NCBI RefSeq assembly: GCF_000012885.1
Contig: NC_007498.2
Span: 124,001 to 188,000, forward strand
Direction of reading: 5' to 3'
Source: Syntrophotalea carbinolica DSM 2380
GTDB taxonomy: Bacteria > Desulfobacterota > Desulfuromonadia > Desulfuromonadales > Syntrophotaleaceae
DNA: 64,000 bases
Below are positions 63,298 to 64,000 of the stretch, piece after piece. A program made the translations under genes and the position numbers. Under the pieces are notes generated by a model. The model was not told where the DNA came from and did not search any database. It saw only the letters and a list, made by a program, of their open reading frames with translations. The stretch's first letter is position 1. The number at the start of each line of letters is the position of its first letter.

Positions 63298-64000
63298 ATG
63301 AGAAAAAGCATGCTGCGATTTTTTTGCCTGATAGTGGCTTTGCTGCTGACGGTATCCGGGGCGCAAGGGCGCACGATTACCGATATGGCCGGCCGGCAGG
63401 TGCAGGTGCCCGATCATATCCATCGGGTGCTCGGTGCGGTGTCGCCGGTAACCTGGATGATCTATGCCCTCGATCCGAGGCTGTTGGCAGGGATCAACTC
63501 GGCTTTGTCCCATGAAGATTGGGACTATCTGGACCCTTATGTGAAGGCTTTGCCGGTGATGGGCGGGTTTGGCGGGACGCGGGGGGTTAACCGGGAGACG
63601 CTGCTGGCTTTGCGGCCTGACGTGGTGATTTTCTGGGGGTGGAACCGGGCGGCGGTGAATCGACGTTTGGCGCAACAGTTGGAGGGATGGGGTGTCCCGG
63701 TGGTTTTCGTGGATCTGGATCGCTTTGATCGGTATGGGGCCGCATTGCGGTTTCTGGGCGATTTGCTGGACAGAGAGGAGCGCGCCGAGCAACTGGCGGC
63801 ATATGGCGAACGGGCGCTGGCCGCCGTGTGTGCAGCGACGGCGGATATCCCTGATGACGAGCGGGCGCGAGTCTATTATGCCGAAGGGATGGACGGCCTG
63901 GAGACGGAACCGCAGGATTCCTTTCATGCCGAGTTGATTCCCCTTGCGGGCGGCAGCAATGTCCATCGGGGCACGTTGAAGCATTACCGCGGGCGCGACA
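63298..64000 (+). CDS. Periplasmic substrate-binding protein of a metal-chelate ABC transporter (BtuF/FecB-like), N-terminal part
   Basis: The gene runs off the right edge; 234 codons are visible. A Sec signal (FFCLIVALLLTVSGAQG) is followed by the family start RTITDMAGRQVQVPDHIHRV, then LRPDVVIFWGWN and an inter-lobe helix, which is the TroA/BtuF cluster A fold for heme, siderophore, cobalamin or cobalt/nickel chelates. The substrate cannot be read from this part. It is preceded by the long leader at 62650-63297. Permease and ATPase genes would be expected beyond the window. Confidence 0.85.
   Translation, partial: MRKSMLRFFCLIVALLLTVSGAQGRTITDMAGRQVQVPDHIHRVLGAVSPVTWMIYALDPRLLAGINSALSHEDWDYLDPYVKALPVMGGFGGTRGVNRETLLALRPDVVIFWGWNRAAVNRRLAQQLEGWGVPVVFVDLDRFDRYGAALRFLGDLLDREERAEQLAAYGERALAAVCAATADIPDDERARVYYAEGMDGLETEPQDSFHAELIPLAGGSNVHRGTLKHYRGRD

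Noticed and set aside
63013-63984. 323-codon minus-strand frame
   Set aside because: It is antisense to the substrate-binding protein, whose frame has a signal peptide and family motifs.

Overview
The window looks like a chromosome segment of a deltaproteobacterium of the Desulfuromonadales (Geobacter/Pelobacter-like). This is an inference from the carD-ispD-ispF-glnS and hrcA-grpE-dnaK-dnaJ neighbourhoods, a CIRCE operator, a Geobacter-type type II secretion operon and the general protein style. No rRNA, tRNA or CRISPR array was seen.

Region 1 (1-15515) is ordinary core genome. It holds the 5' end of glnS, ispF, ispD, carD, a penicillin-binding-protein-activator-like gene, the dnaJ-dnaK-grpE-hrcA heat-shock cluster under a perfect CIRCE, hemW, an NhaD-type antiporter, a nitrilase-family hydrolase, a small anchored DUF4124-like protein, trxB and the first 286 codons of comM (yifB).

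Region 2 (15516-32586) is a 17,071-bp Tn7-like transposon inside comM. Its borders can be read to the base: a 5-bp target duplication GGCGG on each side, ends of the form TG(T/A)CA, three TnsB-type 20-bp repeats at the left end and four at the right. Removing the element and one GGCGG restores an uninterrupted 509-residue ComM. The right end carries tnsA-tnsB-tnsC-tniQ and the left end a TnsE-like gene. The cargo holds a candidate ~90-nt small RNA, a DUF3606 protein, a decayed MbcA/ParS/Xre-type antitoxin, a secreted SH3b-nuclease, a CoiA-like protein, and a divergent WYL regulator / large DNA methylase / nuclease cassette. The nuclease of that cassette is broken by an IS481-family insertion whose ends and 6-bp duplication are also visible.

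Region 3 (33262-47976) lies between the comM 3' end and a second, decayed copy of the last ~230 bp of comM (47977-48207). It holds a pseudopilin, an Rhs protein with a Sec signal and an L,D-transpeptidase-like C-terminal toxin, its probable membrane immunity protein, and a complete translationally coupled type II secretion operon (F, E, PilM/N/O/P-like, a TPR-secretin-cohesin fusion, two pseudopilins). The flanking comM repeats suggest a second island.

Region 4 (48208-64000) holds a MalT-like STAND regulator cut by an in-frame amber codon, a trimeric autotransporter adhesin, an NfeD-flotillin pair, a PiT phosphate transporter with a PhoU-like tail, an Nramp-related transporter lacking the usual metal motifs, a CPA2 antiporter with CBS domains, and the start of a periplasmic metal-chelate binding protein.
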